A stretch of 64,000 bases of DNA from Actinomycetota bacterium (lineage in GTDB: Bacteria > Actinomycetota > Acidimicrobiia > Acidimicrobiales > Poriferisodalaceae), in contig JABABU010000042.1 in NCBI GenBank assembly GCA_014238065.1, forward strand, positions 124,001 through 188,000, written 5' to 3'. This document shows, in pieces, positions 44,181 through 52,653 of the stretch. The notes under the pieces are model-generated. The model saw only the letters and a program-made list of their open reading frames with translations. It ran no database searches and was not told where the DNA came from. Numbering within the stretch: position 1 is the stretch's first letter; every line of letters starts with the position of its first letter. A program made the translations under genes and the position numbers.

Positions 44181-44965
44181 TTCATCGTCTCGTCCATGCC
44201 GTCGACCGTGAGGAGATCAGATGTTTTGATGTCCCTGCCGTAGATTTCGGTGAACGTGTCGTCATCGACATCGGCGATGTCACCGTCGAACACGATCTCG
44301 CCATCACGAAGCCCGATCAGACGCTTGCCGTACTCGCGTGCCAAGTCCAGGAAGTGGAGATTGACGATAGTGGTGATGCCGAGGTCCTGGTTGATTCTTC
44401 GTAGATCACCCATGACCTGACGGCTCGTGATCGGGTCGAGCGCGGCGACGGGCTCATCGGCGAGCATGACCGTCGGCTCCTGAGCCAACGCTCTTGCAAT
44501 TCCGACCCGTTGTTGCTGACCGCCCGACAGGTCCGAAGCCCGAACAAAAGCCTTGTCGACGATGCCCACTCGCTCGAGGGCTTGCATGGCGATCTCGCGA
44601 TCGCCCGCAGGCCACCGACCCAACGTGGAACGCCACGCAGGTACTTGGGCCAGGCGACCCATGAGCACGTTGTTCTCGACAGACGTCCTGTGCACGAGAT
44701 TGAACGTCTGAAAGATCATCCCGATATTCGACCTCACCTGGCGCAGCACAGCTGATGACGCACCGACAACCTCCACGCCGTCGACTCGGATCGAGCCACC
44801 AGTCGCAGGGACAAGGCCGTTGAGACAGCGCAGCAGGGTCGACTTGCCAGCGCCCGACAGTCCGACCACGACGACGAACTCGCCGTCGCCAACGGCCAAA
44901 TCGACATTGCGCAATGCCTGAACGCCGCCCCGATAGGTGACCGAAACGTCGTTGAACTCGATCAT
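44177..44965 (-). CDS. phnC: Phosphonate-type ABC transporter ATP-binding protein (PhnC)
   Basis: This 262-residue ATPase has Walker A GLSGAGKST, Q-loop FQTFNLVHRTSV, signature DLSGGQQQRVGIA, Walker B VMLADEPVAALD and H-loop NLHFLDLA. The RTSVENNVLMGRL stretch after the Q-loop is characteristic of PhnC. It energises the PhnD/PhnE importer. ATG 44965 follows GAGG. Confidence 0.93.
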   Translation of the reverse strand: MIEFNDVSVTYRGGVQALRNVDLAVGDGEFVVVVGLSGAGKSTLLRCLNGLVPATGGSIRVDGVEVVGASSAVLRQVRSNIGMIFQTFNLVHRTSVENNVLMGRLAQVPAWRSTLGRWPAGDREIAMQALERVGIVDKAFVRASDLSGGQQQRVGIARALAQEPTVMLADEPVAALDPITSRQVMGDLRRINQDLGITTIVNLHFLDLAREYGKRLIGLRDGEIVFDGDIADVDDDTFTEIYGRDIKTSDLLTVDGMDETMK

Positions 44966-44986
44966 GAACCCGACCTCGCGCGACGT

Positions 44987-46090
44987 CTACGGTGGATCGG
45001 TGATCCCGAGATTCTCTGCCGCCTGACGAACGATGTCGAAGTCGCTCTCGACGGCGCGGCGAATTCCGGTCCAACCGTAGATCTTGTCGAATACCAGCTC
45101 GCCCTCCTCAGTTGCGAGATAGGCATCAACAGCGTCGTAGATCGCGTCCTTCAGATCCTGCGGGAGCGAACTGTTGATGGCCACGACATCGTTGGGAATC
45201 TCATCGGTGATGTTGAACACGATGACCTTCTCGCCCACGTCGGGGTTCTCACGTCGGATCGTCCTTCGGGCGTCATCGAAGCTCAAACCGACATCGGCAT
45301 CGCCGTTGTACACAGCCGTCACTGCCGCATCGTGACCACCCGCAAACACGGGGTTCACGTCGGCCTGCGGATCGAGGCCGAGGTCTGTCAACTGAAGTGC
45401 AGGGAACAGGTAGCCAGATGTCGAACTCTCCGTGGTGTAGGCGACCGTCAACCCCGCGATGCTTGACAAGTCGGCCATGCAACTCGAGCCAGGCTTGATC
45501 GCGGTTCCGTCGTCGGTTGCGTCGGTCAGTTCCGGACCGTCGTCGCCGAAGGCCACCCCGACCTGAAGCGCAACGGCATCGAGTGCAGCGACCTGAACGA
45601 CGCCGTTCGGGCTGTTCTCCAGCGAGGTGGCCGGGAGCGGTGTGTCGTCGCACAAGCTCGGGTCGTTGGTGAACCACTGACCGTGGTACGTGGCGCTACC
45701 AAACCGGATCGACTGGATCAGCACTTCGATGTTGTCGAACTGCTGGGTTCCGAGCACATAGCCGAACGGGCCAAAAGCGCCGAGATCGGCGGTCCCTGTT
45801 CCCATCGCAGTGACGAGCCCGGTGTAGTCGGTCGTGACGACTCCTTCGACCTCGATACCGAGAGCGTCCTCCAACACTTCGATGAACGGCGCGATGTCGT
45901 CCTGCAAGCTCTCTTGTTCTTGTGACGGCACGAAACCGAACACGATCTTTTCGGGCCATCCAGCCGCTTCTGTGACTTCTGGCGTCTCTTCGCTCAGCTC
46001 TTGCGTGTTCGCCGGTTCATCCGAGTCCCCACACGCAGCGGCAAAGAGCGCAAGACAGGCCACCATCGGAAGCCAGTATCTCTTCATCAT
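44987..46090 (-). CDS. phnD: Phosphonate-type ABC transporter substrate-binding lipoprotein (PhnD)
   Basis: This 367-residue binding protein opens with a lipoprotein signal (MMKRYWLPMVACLALFAAACGDS; lipobox AAAC). The mature part has FVPSQEQESLQDDIAPF, GTADLGAFGPFGYVL, and YTTESSTSGYLFP, the binding-loop Ser/Thr motif of PhnD-like proteins, then GHDAAVTAVYNGDADVG. Such proteins bind phosphonates or phosphite-like anions. ATG 46090 has a strong GGAGGG, 4 bases away. It heads phnD-phnC-phnE-phnE. Confidence 0.9.
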   Translation of the reverse strand: MMKRYWLPMVACLALFAAACGDSDEPANTQELSEETPEVTEAAGWPEKIVFGFVPSQEQESLQDDIAPFIEVLEDALGIEVEGVVTTDYTGLVTAMGTGTADLGAFGPFGYVLGTQQFDNIEVLIQSIRFGSATYHGQWFTNDPSLCDDTPLPATSLENSPNGVVQVAALDAVALQVGVAFGDDGPELTDATDDGTAIKPGSSCMADLSSIAGLTVAYTTESSTSGYLFPALQLTDLGLDPQADVNPVFAGGHDAAVTAVYNGDADVGLSFDDARRTIRRENPDVGEKVIVFNITDEIPNDVVAINSSLPQDLKDAIYDAVDAYLATEEGELVFDKIYGWTGIRRAVESDFDIVRQAAENLGITDPP

Positions 46091-46135
46091 CGTTCCCTCC
46101 GTGGCAGCGGGTACCGCTGCGTGCGCCCAACCTAG

Positions 46136-46699
46136 TCAGGCCCGACCGAGCATGTCTGCAAACTTCTTGATCTCGTCCCAGTTCGTCGCATCGAGCGCAC
46201 CGACGACAGCTGAGTTCCACGGCTGAACCCAGCGCACCACCACCGCATCGGGCCGTCGGTCTCGATATGACTGGAGGTTGTGCATAGCGTCGTCGACGTA
46301 CACGTCGCAGTCCACAGCGGCTTTGTCGTCGACGATGTGGACCTCCACCGCTGGAATCTCGTGGCGAACGAGCCACTCGTGAGTGTCTCGGATCGCGAAG
46401 TTCGGCTTGGTGGTGACGATGACCACGTCATGTCCCGCAGCGACCAGAGAGTCAAGCCCGGCCAGCGCTCCCGGGTACGGCTCGAGCACATGAAACAGCG
46501 ATCGACCATCGCCGCACGTTCGTGCCCAAGACCAGAACCGCGACATGCTTCTGAAATGGGTCAGCTCCCGAGGAGCGCCCCACGTGACCACATCTCCTAC
46601 CGCGATGTTCGTGCCGAACTCGGCGTTGTAGCGACTGACCCATCCGCCGGAGAAGTCCACGACCACGCCGTCGAGGTCAATTCCCAGACGTGCACCCAT
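46136..46699 (-). CDS. HAD-superfamily 5'(3')-nucleotidase-like phosphatase
   Basis: This 187-residue protein resembles the deoxyribonucleotidase group of HAD phosphatases. The nucleophile motif is GIDLDGVVVDFSGGW, motif II is VIVTTKP and motif IV is DCDVYVDDAMHN. It may dephosphorylate nucleotides. ATG 46699 follows TACCTT by 7 bases. It diverges from nagA, whose promoter lies on the opposite strand of the same short gap. Confidence 0.8.
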   Translation of the reverse strand: MGARLGIDLDGVVVDFSGGWVSRYNAEFGTNIAVGDVVTWGAPRELTHFRSMSRFWSWARTCGDGRSLFHVLEPYPGALAGLDSLVAAGHDVVIVTTKPNFAIRDTHEWLVRHEIPAVEVHIVDDKAAVDCDVYVDDAMHNLQSYRDRRPDAVVVRWVQPWNSAVVGALDATNWDEIKKFADMLGRA

Positions 46700-46706
46700 T
46701 GATGCG

Positions 46707-46712
46707 AAGGTA
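46707..46712 (-). promoter_or_regulatory. Leaderless-type -10 (TACCTT) for the nucleotidase
   Basis: TACCTT ends 7 bases before ATG 46699 and no Shine-Dalgarno is present. It is part of a very compact divergent promoter with nagA. Confidence 0.45.
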
Positions 46713-46725
46713 CCCCGCCGACGTT

Positions 46726-46731
46726 TACGGT
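46726..46731 (+). promoter_or_regulatory. Leaderless-type -10 (TACGGT) for nagA
   Basis: TACGGT ends 6 bases before ATG 46738. The -35 region would overlap the -10 of the divergent nucleotidase. The same hexamer occurs before mobA. Confidence 0.45.
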
Positions 46732-46737
46732 TGGCCC

Positions 46738-47877
46738 ATGAGCCAGCAACCGCCCTGTTCTGCCGATGGCGGAACCAGGGAGATCACCGTGGAGCGTGCC
46801 GTGACGCCTTTCGGGTTGATCGCGCCGGCAGGGATCGAGATCACCGACGGGATCATCAGCTGCGTCGAGCGGCGAGCCGGCACCTCCGACGCCATGGACG
46901 TCACGCTCGTTCCTGGATTCGTCGATCTCCAGGTGAACGGTCGCGACGATGTCGACATCGCGACGGCGTCGGCCGAGGACATTCTCCGGCTCGATGGCAT
47001 GCTCGTCCGAGCCGGCACCACGTCATGGTTGCCAACCGTCGTGACCAGGCCCCTCGATGAATATTCAGCGCGGATCGAAGCGGTCGACGGTGCCACCTGT
47101 ATCCAAGCCGCCAACGGCACCGCTTCAATTCTCGGCCTCCATCTGGAAGGCCCGTTTCTGGGTCGGCGTAAAGGGGCCCACCGACGAGACCACATCGTAG
47201 GACCCGACCTCGACTTCGTCGCAGGTCTCACGGGCACAGTGCGGCTCATGACGATCGGACCAGAGGTCAGCGGGGCCGTCGAACTCGCCGCGGCTCTGGT
47301 CGAACGGGGGATCGTCGTGGCCATCGGCCACACCGAGGCAACCACCGCTGAACTCGAAGCCGTCGCTGGAGCAGGGGCCTCACTGGTGACCCATCTCTTC
47401 AACGCCATGCCTGGGTTGCATCACAGAGATGAGACCGTGGTCGGCTGGTCGCTGGTGAAGGACGACATGTCGACATCAGTCATCGCAGATCTGGAGCATG
47501 TCTCGGCTCGAGCCCTTCGGGTCGCGGTGCGCTGCAAGCCACCCGAACGTCTTGTCGCGGTCTCCGACAACGTCGCTCATCTGAGCGAAGGCCAACTCCG
47601 TCCGGAATTCGTGAGCGGCGGACACGGTGCCGCGGCACGCCTGTCCAACGGAACCATCGCCGGCAGCACAGCCTCGCTGGCCGACTGCTTCGCGAATCTG
47701 GTGGCGATCGGCGTGTCCGTCGAGCACGCGGTGGCGGCGACATCGACGAATCCGAGTCGATTGATAGGGGCACGAGACAGAGGAGTCATCGCCGTCGGAG
47801 CGCGCGCCGACCTCGTTGCTCTCGACCACACATGGCACGTGAGGGCCGTGTGGCGAGATGGCCGTCGGTTGCGCTGA
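46738..47877 (+). CDS. nagA: N-acetylglucosamine-6-phosphate deacetylase
   Basis: NagA (379 aa) removes the acetyl group from GlcNAc-6-phosphate for amino-sugar recycling. PGFVDLQVNG has the Q-x-N variant of the amidohydrolase HxH normal in NagA. LEGPFLGRRKGAH gives the metal Glu, IGHTEATT and THLFNAMPGLHHRD give the metal His residues, and VSDNVAH the catalytic Asp. The start ATG 46738 keeps it clear of the divergent nucleotidase and follows TACGGT by 6 bases; an earlier in-frame ATG (46690) would overlap that gene. Confidence 0.92.
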   Translation: MSQQPPCSADGGTREITVERAVTPFGLIAPAGIEITDGIISCVERRAGTSDAMDVTLVPGFVDLQVNGRDDVDIATASAEDILRLDGMLVRAGTTSWLPTVVTRPLDEYSARIEAVDGATCIQAANGTASILGLHLEGPFLGRRKGAHRRDHIVGPDLDFVAGLTGTVRLMTIGPEVSGAVELAAALVERGIVVAIGHTEATTAELEAVAGAGASLVTHLFNAMPGLHHRDETVVGWSLVKDDMSTSVIADLEHVSARALRVAVRCKPPERLVAVSDNVAHLSEGQLRPEFVSGGHGAAARLSNGTIAGSTASLADCFANLVAIGVSVEHAVAATSTNPSRLIGARDRGVIAVGARADLVALDHTWHVRAVWRDGRRLR

Positions 47878-47948
47878 ACCTCAGTCGCCCACCGACACCT
47901 GTCGGGCCTTGCCGCCTTGCACGCTGAGACCGCTCCTCGATGCTCCCG

Positions 47949-47975
47949 TTGCACAAGCGAGACTCTGGCTAGCCT
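47949..47975 (+). promoter_or_regulatory. Promoter (TTGCAC-N15-TAGCCT), leaderless, for the DUF6941-like gene
   Basis: The -35-like TTGCAC (47949-47954), a 15-base spacer and TAGCCT (47970-47975) lie 6 bases before GTG 47982, with no Shine-Dalgarno. The spacer is a little short. Confidence 0.45.
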
Positions 47976-47981
47976 CGCACC

Positions 47982-48359
47982 GTGGAAATAGTCTCAGCAC
48001 TCTTCGTCGACCAATTCGACATTCGTCAGGACACCGGAGGTTCGGCTCGACTCGATCTCACCGGCGTGTACTTCTCGACAACGGCATCGACTTTCCCCGT
48101 GTCACTCGAGCCGCATCTTCTGGTGCTCGTCCGCTGTCCAGAGGATGCAACCGGGATCGGGGCTCTCGAAGTGCGGTTCATGGCCGGCAGTGAACAGGTG
48201 GCGAGAAATGTCCAACCGCTTCAGGTAGAGCCGGGCAAGTTCAACTATCGCCTGATCCGGGGCGAGTTGACCTGGGACCGACCAGGAACCATCGAGGCGC
48301 ATTGCCGCATCGATCAGGGTCCCGTGGTGACTGTTCCGCTCACGGTCAACCCAGCCTGA
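47982..48359 (+). CDS. DUF6941-like beta-rich protein, 125 aa
   Basis: This small protein resembles the DUF6941 pattern: EIVSALFVDQFDIRQDTGG, then FPVSLEPHLLVLVRCPEDATG and a C-terminal beta part with FNYRLIRGELTWDRPGTI and VVTVPLTVNPA. It looks like a beta-sandwich carbohydrate- or protein-binding fold. The start GTG 47982 has a leaderless promoter. The FIST gene follows with only 4 bases between, so they form a unit. Confidence 0.65.
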   Translation: MEIVSALFVDQFDIRQDTGGSARLDLTGVYFSTTASTFPVSLEPHLLVLVRCPEDATGIGALEVRFMAGSEQVARNVQPLQVEPGKFNYRLIRGELTWDRPGTIEAHCRIDQGPVVTVPLTVNPA

Positions 48360-48363
48360 CCCC

Positions 48364-49509
48364 GTGGGCTTCGCGGCCTCGATGTCGAGCCACCCCGACG
48401 CAGCAATGGCCGTTGGCGAAGTGATCGGCGATGTCCTCGAACGACTCGGCGAACGCCCCGACATCAGCGTGGCGTTCATCTCGAACGAGCACTTGGGTTC
48501 TGTGCACAACATCCACGCCGCGCTACGAGAGCTTCTCGGTGGTTCCCTGATCGGCACGACCAGCAGTTCGATCATCGGCGGAGCCAAGGAAGTCGAACAG
48601 GCTCCCGCCCTTTCGATCTGGTCAGCGACCATCGACGATGCGACGCCGTTGAAATTCTCCAAGACCGGTGGACAGCACCTCACGAGCGACCCTCCCACAA
48701 GTGAGCTGATCTCCGATCCAACGAGCTCGACCCTGATCTTGCTGGCTGACCCGCATTCGTTTCCGGTTGACGATGCACTCGTCGAACTGGAGCGGCTCCA
48801 CCCTGGCCTCACCGTCATCGGGGGAATCTCTTCACCCTCGAAGGGTCCTGGAACTGTTCGCATGCTCTTCGACGACGCGGTCGTCGCCGAGGGAGCCGTC
48901 GGCCTTCTGGTCGGGCAGGACCGGGTGTTGTCAGTGGTTTCCCAGGGCTGCCGGCCCATCGGCGTTCCGATGACCATCACTGCCTGCGAGGGCAATCGCA
49001 TCGACTCGATGGCAGGAAAGACAGCGCGGGAACAGCTCGAGCAACTCTTCGGCGATCTCACAGGGCACGACCAGCGACTGGTCAACAGCAGTCTCCACTT
49101 GGGAAGAGTCGTCGACGAACGCAAGTCGACACTCGACCGCGGCGACTTCCTGATCCGGCCAATCATTGATGTCGACCTCCCGACAGGATCGCTCGTCATC
49201 AGTGACAAGGTCGAGGTGGGAGACACCGTCCAGTTCCAGATCAGAGACGCAGCGAGTGCGGGAGAAGATCTCCGGCTGAACCTCTGGAACGCAGGACAGG
49301 CACAGAGCGCGTTGCTTTTCAGCGGTAACGGAAGGGGCGTGAGCCTGTTCGAAGAGTTCGACCACGACGCAGCCACCATCAATGAGCGACTCGGGATCGG
49401 CGCTGTCGCCGGCATGCTCTGCGCCGGTGAGATTGGCCCGGTGGGAGACCGTTCGTACGTCCACGGATTCACCGCCGCCATGGCCTTCTTCGTCGGCGGC
49501 GCCAGATAG
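48364..49509 (+). CDS. FIST N/C-domain protein
   Basis: This 381-residue protein has the FIST architecture. The N-terminal part includes ISVAFISNEHLGSVHNI, GGSLIGTTSSSIIGG and LLADPHSFPVDDAL; the C-terminal part includes SVVSQGCRPIGVPMTIT, VQFQIRDAASAGEDLRLNL and ALLFSGNGRGVSLFEEF, and ends GAVAGMLCAGEIGPVGDRSYVHGFTA. FIST domains are thought to sense small ligands, perhaps amino acids, in signal transduction. There is no fused kinase or regulator here. GTG 48364 lies 4 bases after the previous stop. Confidence 0.85.
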   Translation: MGFAASMSSHPDAAMAVGEVIGDVLERLGERPDISVAFISNEHLGSVHNIHAALRELLGGSLIGTTSSSIIGGAKEVEQAPALSIWSATIDDATPLKFSKTGGQHLTSDPPTSELISDPTSSTLILLADPHSFPVDDALVELERLHPGLTVIGGISSPSKGPGTVRMLFDDAVVAEGAVGLLVGQDRVLSVVSQGCRPIGVPMTITACEGNRIDSMAGKTAREQLEQLFGDLTGHDQRLVNSSLHLGRVVDERKSTLDRGDFLIRPIIDVDLPTGSLVISDKVEVGDTVQFQIRDAASAGEDLRLNLWNAGQAQSALLFSGNGRGVSLFEEFDHDAATINERLGIGAVAGMLCAGEIGPVGDRSYVHGFTAAMAFFVGGAR

Positions 49510-49542
49510 TGTGATCGCGCTCGGTCGCACACTGGAGGGCGA

Positions 49543-51489
49543 GTGACCATCGATCTCGAGACACGCCAGGTCAACACCATTCGCGGACTCGCACTCGACG
49601 CAGTAAAGGCAGCAAATTCCGGCCACACCGGCACGGCAATGGCTCTTGCCCCACTGGCGCATGTGCTGTGGACGCGGATCATGACCTATGACGCGGAAAA
49701 CCCGTACTGGGCCGACCGGGACCGGTTCGTCCTCAGTCCAGGCCATGCATCGATGCTGCTCTATTCGATGCTGCACCTCACAGGCCACGGGTTGACGATC
49801 GACGACATCAAGAACTTTCGGCAGTTCGGTAGCGCTACGCCGGGTCACCCCGAGGTCGGACACACCGCAGGCGTCGAGGTCACCACCGGACCACTCGGTC
49901 AGGGCCTCGCCAACGCGGTCGGCATGGCCATCGCCGAACGTCACCTGCGTTCGCGCTTCGGGGCAGGTCTGGTCGATCACAGGACATACGCGATCGTCTC
50001 CGACGGCGACCTCATGGAAGGCATCAGCCACGAAGCAGCCTCTCTCGCTGGTCACCAGGGTCTCGGAAGGCTCACCTGTATCTACGACGACAATCGGATC
50101 ACCATTGACGGCCCGACCACCATCACACTGACCGATGATGCCGCTGCTCGTTTCCGGTCCTATGGCTGGCATGTCGAAGAGATCGGCGAAGTCGCAAACG
50201 ACCTCGACGCCATCGAGGCAGCCATCGGACGGGCTGGAGAGGTCGAGGATGCCCCTTCGCTCGTCGTCCTCCGGTCACACATCGGCTACCCCCTTCCGAA
50301 TTCCGTTGACACGCCGGAAGCGCATGGCGCCATCACCGACAACGAAGAGATCGCGGCCACGAAGACAATTCTCGGACTGACCGAGCCATTCCAGATCGAC
50401 GATGACGTGCTCGAAGCGTTCCGCGCCGCGGGGACCTCGGGCAGCGCAGCACGCGAAGCCTGGGAAAGACGTCTGGCCGACTGGGGAGGCAACCGGGAGC
50501 GATTCGATGCTTGCATGAGCGCAGCCGGACGTCCCGGCTGGGCCGACTCGCTGCCAATCTTCCCTGCCGGAGAGTCCTTCGCGACCCGCAACGCCAACTC
50601 GAAGGTGATTGGTGCCATCGCCGATGTCGTCCCGGGTCTTGTGTCAGGCTCGGCCGATCTCACGGGCAACACCGGTACGAAACTCGACACCGACCTCATG
50701 AGCGCCAAGAAGCCCGAAGGCAGGTTGATTCCCTATGGAGTCCGTGAACACGCGATGGGCGCGATCGCCAACGGCATGGCGCTCCATGGAGGCGTGCTTC
50801 CTGTCATCGGCACGTTTCTCGTGTTCGCCGACTATATGCGTGGCGCTGTAAGGCTCTCGGCGCTCAGCAACGCGAAGGTCGTCTACGTATGGAGCCATGA
50901 CAGCGTCGGTGTCGGCGAAGACGGCCCGACCCATCAGCCGATCGAACAAGTTGCGTCGCTACGCGCTATCCCGGGCCTGAGGGTCTTCCGGCCGGCCGAC
51001 GCCAACGAGGTCGCTCAAGCCTGGGGCGTCGCCGTCGATGCCGACGGCCCCTCAGCAATGATCCTGACCAGGCAAAACGTGCCTGTACTGGAAGGAACCG
51101 AACACGCGGGTCAGGTGGCGAAGGGTGCTTATTCGCTCAGCCAACCCGCGTCGCCGGCGGTGACGCTCATCGGCACCGGAAGTGAAGTCCAGCTGTGCGT
51201 CGAGGCGGCGGCACGACTCGCCGACGACGGCATCGTGGCCGCTGTGGTGTCGATGCCGTGCTGGGAGCTGTTCGAGGACCAAGATCAGACCTACCGCGAC
51301 TCGGTGATCGCACCCGGTGTCCCCGCAGTGTCCGTCGAAGCCGCCACCAGCTTCGGGTGGTCGAGGTGGGCCGGGTCACACGTCTCGATAGATCGCTTCG
51401 GTACATCAGCCCCCGGCGGTCAGGCAATGGCGGAGCTAGGCATCAACCTCGACAACGTCGTAGCGGCTGCCACCGCAGCGATCAGTTGA
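49543..51489 (+). CDS. tkt: Transketolase
   Basis: Transketolase (648 aa) moves two-carbon units between sugar phosphates with thiamine diphosphate. Expected motifs: KAANSGHTGTAMALAP (normally NSGHPG), GDGDLMEGISHEAA with the Mg/ThDP site, TLTDDAAARFRSYGWHV, REHAMGAIANGMALHGG (catalytic Glu region), HDSVGVGEDGPTHQPIEQ and GSEVQLCVEAA. The start GTG 49543 follows GGAGG by 4 bases. Tal follows on the same strand, and both belong to the non-oxidative pentose phosphate pathway. Confidence 0.96.
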   Translation: MTIDLETRQVNTIRGLALDAVKAANSGHTGTAMALAPLAHVLWTRIMTYDAENPYWADRDRFVLSPGHASMLLYSMLHLTGHGLTIDDIKNFRQFGSATPGHPEVGHTAGVEVTTGPLGQGLANAVGMAIAERHLRSRFGAGLVDHRTYAIVSDGDLMEGISHEAASLAGHQGLGRLTCIYDDNRITIDGPTTITLTDDAAARFRSYGWHVEEIGEVANDLDAIEAAIGRAGEVEDAPSLVVLRSHIGYPLPNSVDTPEAHGAITDNEEIAATKTILGLTEPFQIDDDVLEAFRAAGTSGSAAREAWERRLADWGGNRERFDACMSAAGRPGWADSLPIFPAGESFATRNANSKVIGAIADVVPGLVSGSADLTGNTGTKLDTDLMSAKKPEGRLIPYGVREHAMGAIANGMALHGGVLPVIGTFLVFADYMRGAVRLSALSNAKVVYVWSHDSVGVGEDGPTHQPIEQVASLRAIPGLRVFRPADANEVAQAWGVAVDADGPSAMILTRQNVPVLEGTEHAGQVAKGAYSLSQPASPAVTLIGTGSEVQLCVEAAARLADDGIVAAVVSMPCWELFEDQDQTYRDSVIAPGVPAVSVEAATSFGWSRWAGSHVSIDRFGTSAPGGQAMAELGINLDNVVAAATAAIS

Positions 51490-51520
51490 ATTCCGGAACC
51501 CTTCTGAACTGGAGAACGGT

Positions 51521-52606
51521 ATGACCCCGCTCGCCGCACTGTGGGAACAAGGCCAGAGCCCGTGGCTCGACAACCTTCGACGCGACTGGATCGAGAACGG
51601 TGAGCTCCAACGCTGGATCGACTCCGGTATTCGCGGCCTCACCAGCAACCCCTCGATCTTTCAGAAGGCCATCAGTGGCAGCGCGGACTACGACACGCAG
51701 TTCCGCTCGCTGATCGCCGAGGGACACGACGTGACGTCGGCGTACTGGCAGCTGGTCACCTCCGACATCAAGGCCGCTCTCGCGATTCTTCGACCCGTGT
51801 ACGACTCGTCTGATGGTACTGACGGATTCGTCTCGGTCGAGGTCGATCCCTCGCTGGCCCACGAGACCGAAGGCACGACCGCTGCGGCCAGGGCGCTGCA
51901 CGAGTCCATCGACCAGCCCAACCTGATGGTGAAGATTCCCGGCACCGAGGCCGGTCTGGGATCTATAGAGCAGATGATCGCGGAGCGGCGCAGCATCAAC
52001 GTGACCCTGATCTTCTCGGTCGACCGTTACCGCGATGTGATGGAGGCATACGTTTCTGGACTCGAACGAGCCGAGGGGGACTTGTCGAAGGTCTCGAGCG
52101 TTGCCAGCTTCTTCATCTCTCGCGTCGACACCGAAATCGACAACCGACTCGGCGCGATGGGGAGCAACGAGGCATTAGCGCTGCGCGGCACCGGCGCCAT
52201 CGCCCAGGCTCGCGCCGCCTACGCGGTCTTTCTCGACACCTTCAGCGGGGCTCGTTGGGATGCGCTGCGAGCCAGGGGCGCACAGGTGCAGCGACCACTG
52301 TGGGCCTCGACCTCGACGAAGAACCCGAGCTACCCGGACACCTTGTACGTCGACGAGTTGATCGGCCCCGATTCGGTGAACACCATGCCAGACAACACCA
52401 TCGGATCGTTCATCGATCACGGAACAGCGGAACGGACCATCGATGCCGACCCCGACGGCGCTGCACTCACTCTGAAGCAGATCGCGGCTGCCGGCGTCGA
52501 CATCGACGACGTGGCAGTTCAACTCGAGCGAGAAGGCGTGGCCAGTTTCATCGCTGCCTTCGACGATCTCATTGTCACCCTCACCGAGAAAGCCGCCACG
52601 TTCTAG
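51521..52606 (+). CDS. tal: Transaldolase
   Basis: Transaldolase (361 aa) transfers a dihydroxyacetone unit through a Lys Schiff base. TSNPSIFQKAISGSADYD opens the barrel, NLMVKIPGTEAGL carries the catalytic Lys, and INVTLIFSVDRYRDVMEAY and RPLWASTSTKNPSYPDTLYVDELIG are the usual late strands. ATG 51521 follows GGAG by 6 bases. It lies 31 bases after tkt, so the two are likely co-transcribed. Confidence 0.95.
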   Translation: MTPLAALWEQGQSPWLDNLRRDWIENGELQRWIDSGIRGLTSNPSIFQKAISGSADYDTQFRSLIAEGHDVTSAYWQLVTSDIKAALAILRPVYDSSDGTDGFVSVEVDPSLAHETEGTTAAARALHESIDQPNLMVKIPGTEAGLGSIEQMIAERRSINVTLIFSVDRYRDVMEAYVSGLERAEGDLSKVSSVASFFISRVDTEIDNRLGAMGSNEALALRGTGAIAQARAAYAVFLDTFSGARWDALRARGAQVQRPLWASTSTKNPSYPDTLYVDELIGPDSVNTMPDNTIGSFIDHGTAERTIDADPDGAALTLKQIAAAGVDIDDVAVQLEREGVASFIAAFDDLIVTLTEKAATF

Positions 52607-52610
52607 ATGG

Positions 52611-52640
52611 TTGCAATTCGAAACTGACCCCCGCTAGCGT
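52611..52640 (+). promoter_or_regulatory. Promoter (TTGCAA-N18-TAGCGT) before the HxlR-fbiC unit
   Basis: TTGCAA (52611-52616) and TAGCGT (52635-52640) lie in the gap after tal. GGTTGCA (52609-52615) and TGCAACC (52658-52664) form a perfect 7-base inverted pair flanking this promoter, a plausible operator for the HxlR protein itself. The expected start of transcription near 52647 would leave only a short leader. Confidence 0.5.
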
Positions 52641-52653
52641 CACTGTTCTGGAG

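Noticed and set aside
48102-49682. Open frame of 526 codons on the minus strand
   Set aside because: Antisense to the DUF6941-like and FIST genes, Ser/Arg-rich, no recognisable motif.
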